Shown here: positions 4,654-5,557 of the stretch, one piece after another
Position numbering within the stretch: position 1 is the stretch's first letter
Layout: the number at the start of each line of letters is the position of its first letter
Assembly (NCBI GenBank): GCA_903861055.1
Contig: CAIOSU010000456.1
Span: 1-5,557, forward strand
Direction of reading: 5' to 3'
From: an uncultured bacterium
GTDB taxonomy: Bacteria; Bacteroidota; Bacteroidia; Chitinophagales; CAIOSU01
DNA: 5,557 bases
The notes under the pieces: model-generated
The model's input: the letters and a program-made list of their open reading frames with translations, nothing else
What the model was told of the DNA's origin: nothing
Database searches by the model: none
Made by a program: the position numbers and the translations under genes

Positions 4654-5557
4654 CAACAAAGCAACATACTCCCCTACTCCATCCTCTAACGATTTGAACG
4701 GTGCGGTATAACCTGCCGAGCGAAGCTTGTCCATTTTGGCTTCGGTGAAGTATTGGTATTTGTCTCTTATGTCTTCTGGGGTATCCCTGAAATTGATAAT
4801 AGGCTCAATGCCCATAGCGGCAAAGGTGGCTTTGGTAAGGTCGATAAAAGAGCGGGCTTGGCCGGTGCCCAGATTGTAGATAGCCGAAGCGGGTTGGTTG
4901 TTCATTAACCAAACAATAACGGCCACCAAATCAGTAACATAAATAAAGTCGCGAAGCTGCTCCCCATCTTTATAGGCTGGGTTGTGCGAGCGGAACAAAG
5001 TCATTTGCCCTGTTTCCTTTATCTGCTTGTAGGCATGCAACACCACCGATGCCATGCGGCCTTTGTGGTACTCGTTGGGGCCATATACATTGAAAAATTT
5101 CAGCCCTGCCCAAAAGGGTGGTTGCTTGGATTGCGCCAATGCCCATACATCAAAATCTTGTTTGCTTTGCCCGTAAGGGTTCAGCGGCTTCAACTGTGCA
5201 ATGGTAGCGTGGTCGTCATCAAAACCATGCTCGCCCAAACCATAAGTAGCCGCCGAAGATGCATAGATGAGTGGAATACCCTTTTCGGTACAAACTTCCC
5301 AAACAGCTTTACTGTAGTTTAGATTTAGTTCATCAAATATGGCAGTGTTAAACTCCGTGGTATCGGTGCGGGCACCCAAGTGTATAATGAAATCGAGTTT
5401 GTGGGCATTACCGATGAGCCAATCCAGAAACTCGTGGCGGTCCATGCGGTTTTGCTGCTTAAGGCTGGCAAGGTTAGGCAGTTTATCCTCACGTTCAAAA
5501 TCATCCACGAGCAACAAATCGTGCTGGCCCATAGCGTAAAGCTGGGCAGCTACACAA
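4633..5557 (-). CDS. rfaD: ADP-glyceromanno-heptose 6-epimerase, N-terminus outside the window
   Basis: Also named hldD. It converts ADP-D-glycero-manno-heptose to the L-glycero form with bound NADP(H), the last step of ADP-heptose supply for LPS core. The frame stays open to the window edge (307 codons seen); residues before the Met at 5532 read CVAAQLYA, which continues the first Rossmann helix, so that Met is internal and about 15 residues including GxxGxxG lie beyond 5557. Counting from that Met: VDDF (9-12) follows strand 2; HLGARTDTTE (51-60); SSA (92-94); YGQSK with catalytic Y120 and K124; FFNVYGPNEYHKGRMAS (146-162), the family signature with K157, matching the second catalytic base known in E. 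coli HldD; RDFIYVTDL (194-202); YNLGTGQARSF (219-229). The length fits a roughly 320-residue enzyme. It converges on the peroxiredoxin gene. SDR relatives such as GalE are less likely given the EYHKGRMAS signature. Confidence 0.95.
   Translation of the reverse strand, partial: CVAAQLYAMGQHDLLLVDDFEREDKLPNLASLKQQNRMDRHEFLDWLIGNAHKLDFIIHLGARTDTTEFNTAIFDELNLNYSKAVWEVCTEKGIPLIYASSAATYGLGEHGFDDDHATIAQLKPLNPYGQSKQDFDVWALAQSKQPPFWAGLKFFNVYGPNEYHKGRMASVVLHAYKQIKETGQMTLFRSHNPAYKDGEQLRDFIYVTDLVAVIVWLMNNQPASAIYNLGTGQARSFIDLTKATFAAMGIEPIINFRDTPEDIRDKYQYFTEAKMDKLRSAGYTAPFKSLEDGVGEYVALLNSKFKI

Noticed and set aside
4984..5539. Plus-strand frames of 112 and 66 codons opposite rfaD.
   Set aside because: They are antisense to a gene with all its family motifs, and resemble nothing known to me.

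Overview
The window looks like chromosomal DNA of a Bacteroidota bacterium, probably of the Chitinophagales/Sphingobacteriales type. Four things suggest this: a secreted protein with a Reeler-like N-terminal domain followed by PKD and Ig-like repeats; a long eukaryote-type P5C dehydrogenase; two exact copies of the Bacteroidota -7 promoter element (TAnnTTTG, here TATTTTTG); and start codons without a clear Shine-Dalgarno sequence. The taxonomic call is inference from gene content.

Layout, left to right. Positions 1-1818 (minus) hold the first 606 residues of a large exported protein whose C-terminus lies outside the window. It has a signal peptide, a choice-of-anchor-V/Reeler-like domain with a CX4CH motif, one PKD domain, a regular array of about 70-residue Ig-like repeats, and what looks like the start of a cleaved-adhesin (choice-of-anchor-J-like) domain. 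After a 97-bp gap with its own promoter comes pruA (1916-3544, minus), the NAD-dependent dehydrogenase that ends proline catabolism. The 357-bp gap from 3545 to 3901 separates pruA from a divergent peroxiredoxin gene. It is the densest non-coding part of the window, with a G-quadruplex motif, a 150-bp array of short palindromes bounded by a 9-bp inverted repeat, a 9-bp direct repeat at 11-bp spacing, and the peroxiredoxin promoter. The typical 2-Cys peroxiredoxin gene (3902-4531, plus) converges on rfaD/hldD (4633 to beyond 5557, minus), an LPS-heptose epimerase. A 14-bp-stem terminator that works in both directions lies between them, flanked by two unrelated tandem repeats that both have a 7-bp period. 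The second repeat forms the last codons and stop of rfaD.

The four genes do not form one pathway: they cover surface adhesion, proline catabolism, peroxide detoxification and outer-membrane LPS precursor synthesis. I found no defence system, mobile-element gene, CRISPR array, tRNA or rRNA, and no convincing new multi-gene system. The second looks worth taking are at the intergenic elements and the architecture of the secreted protein.
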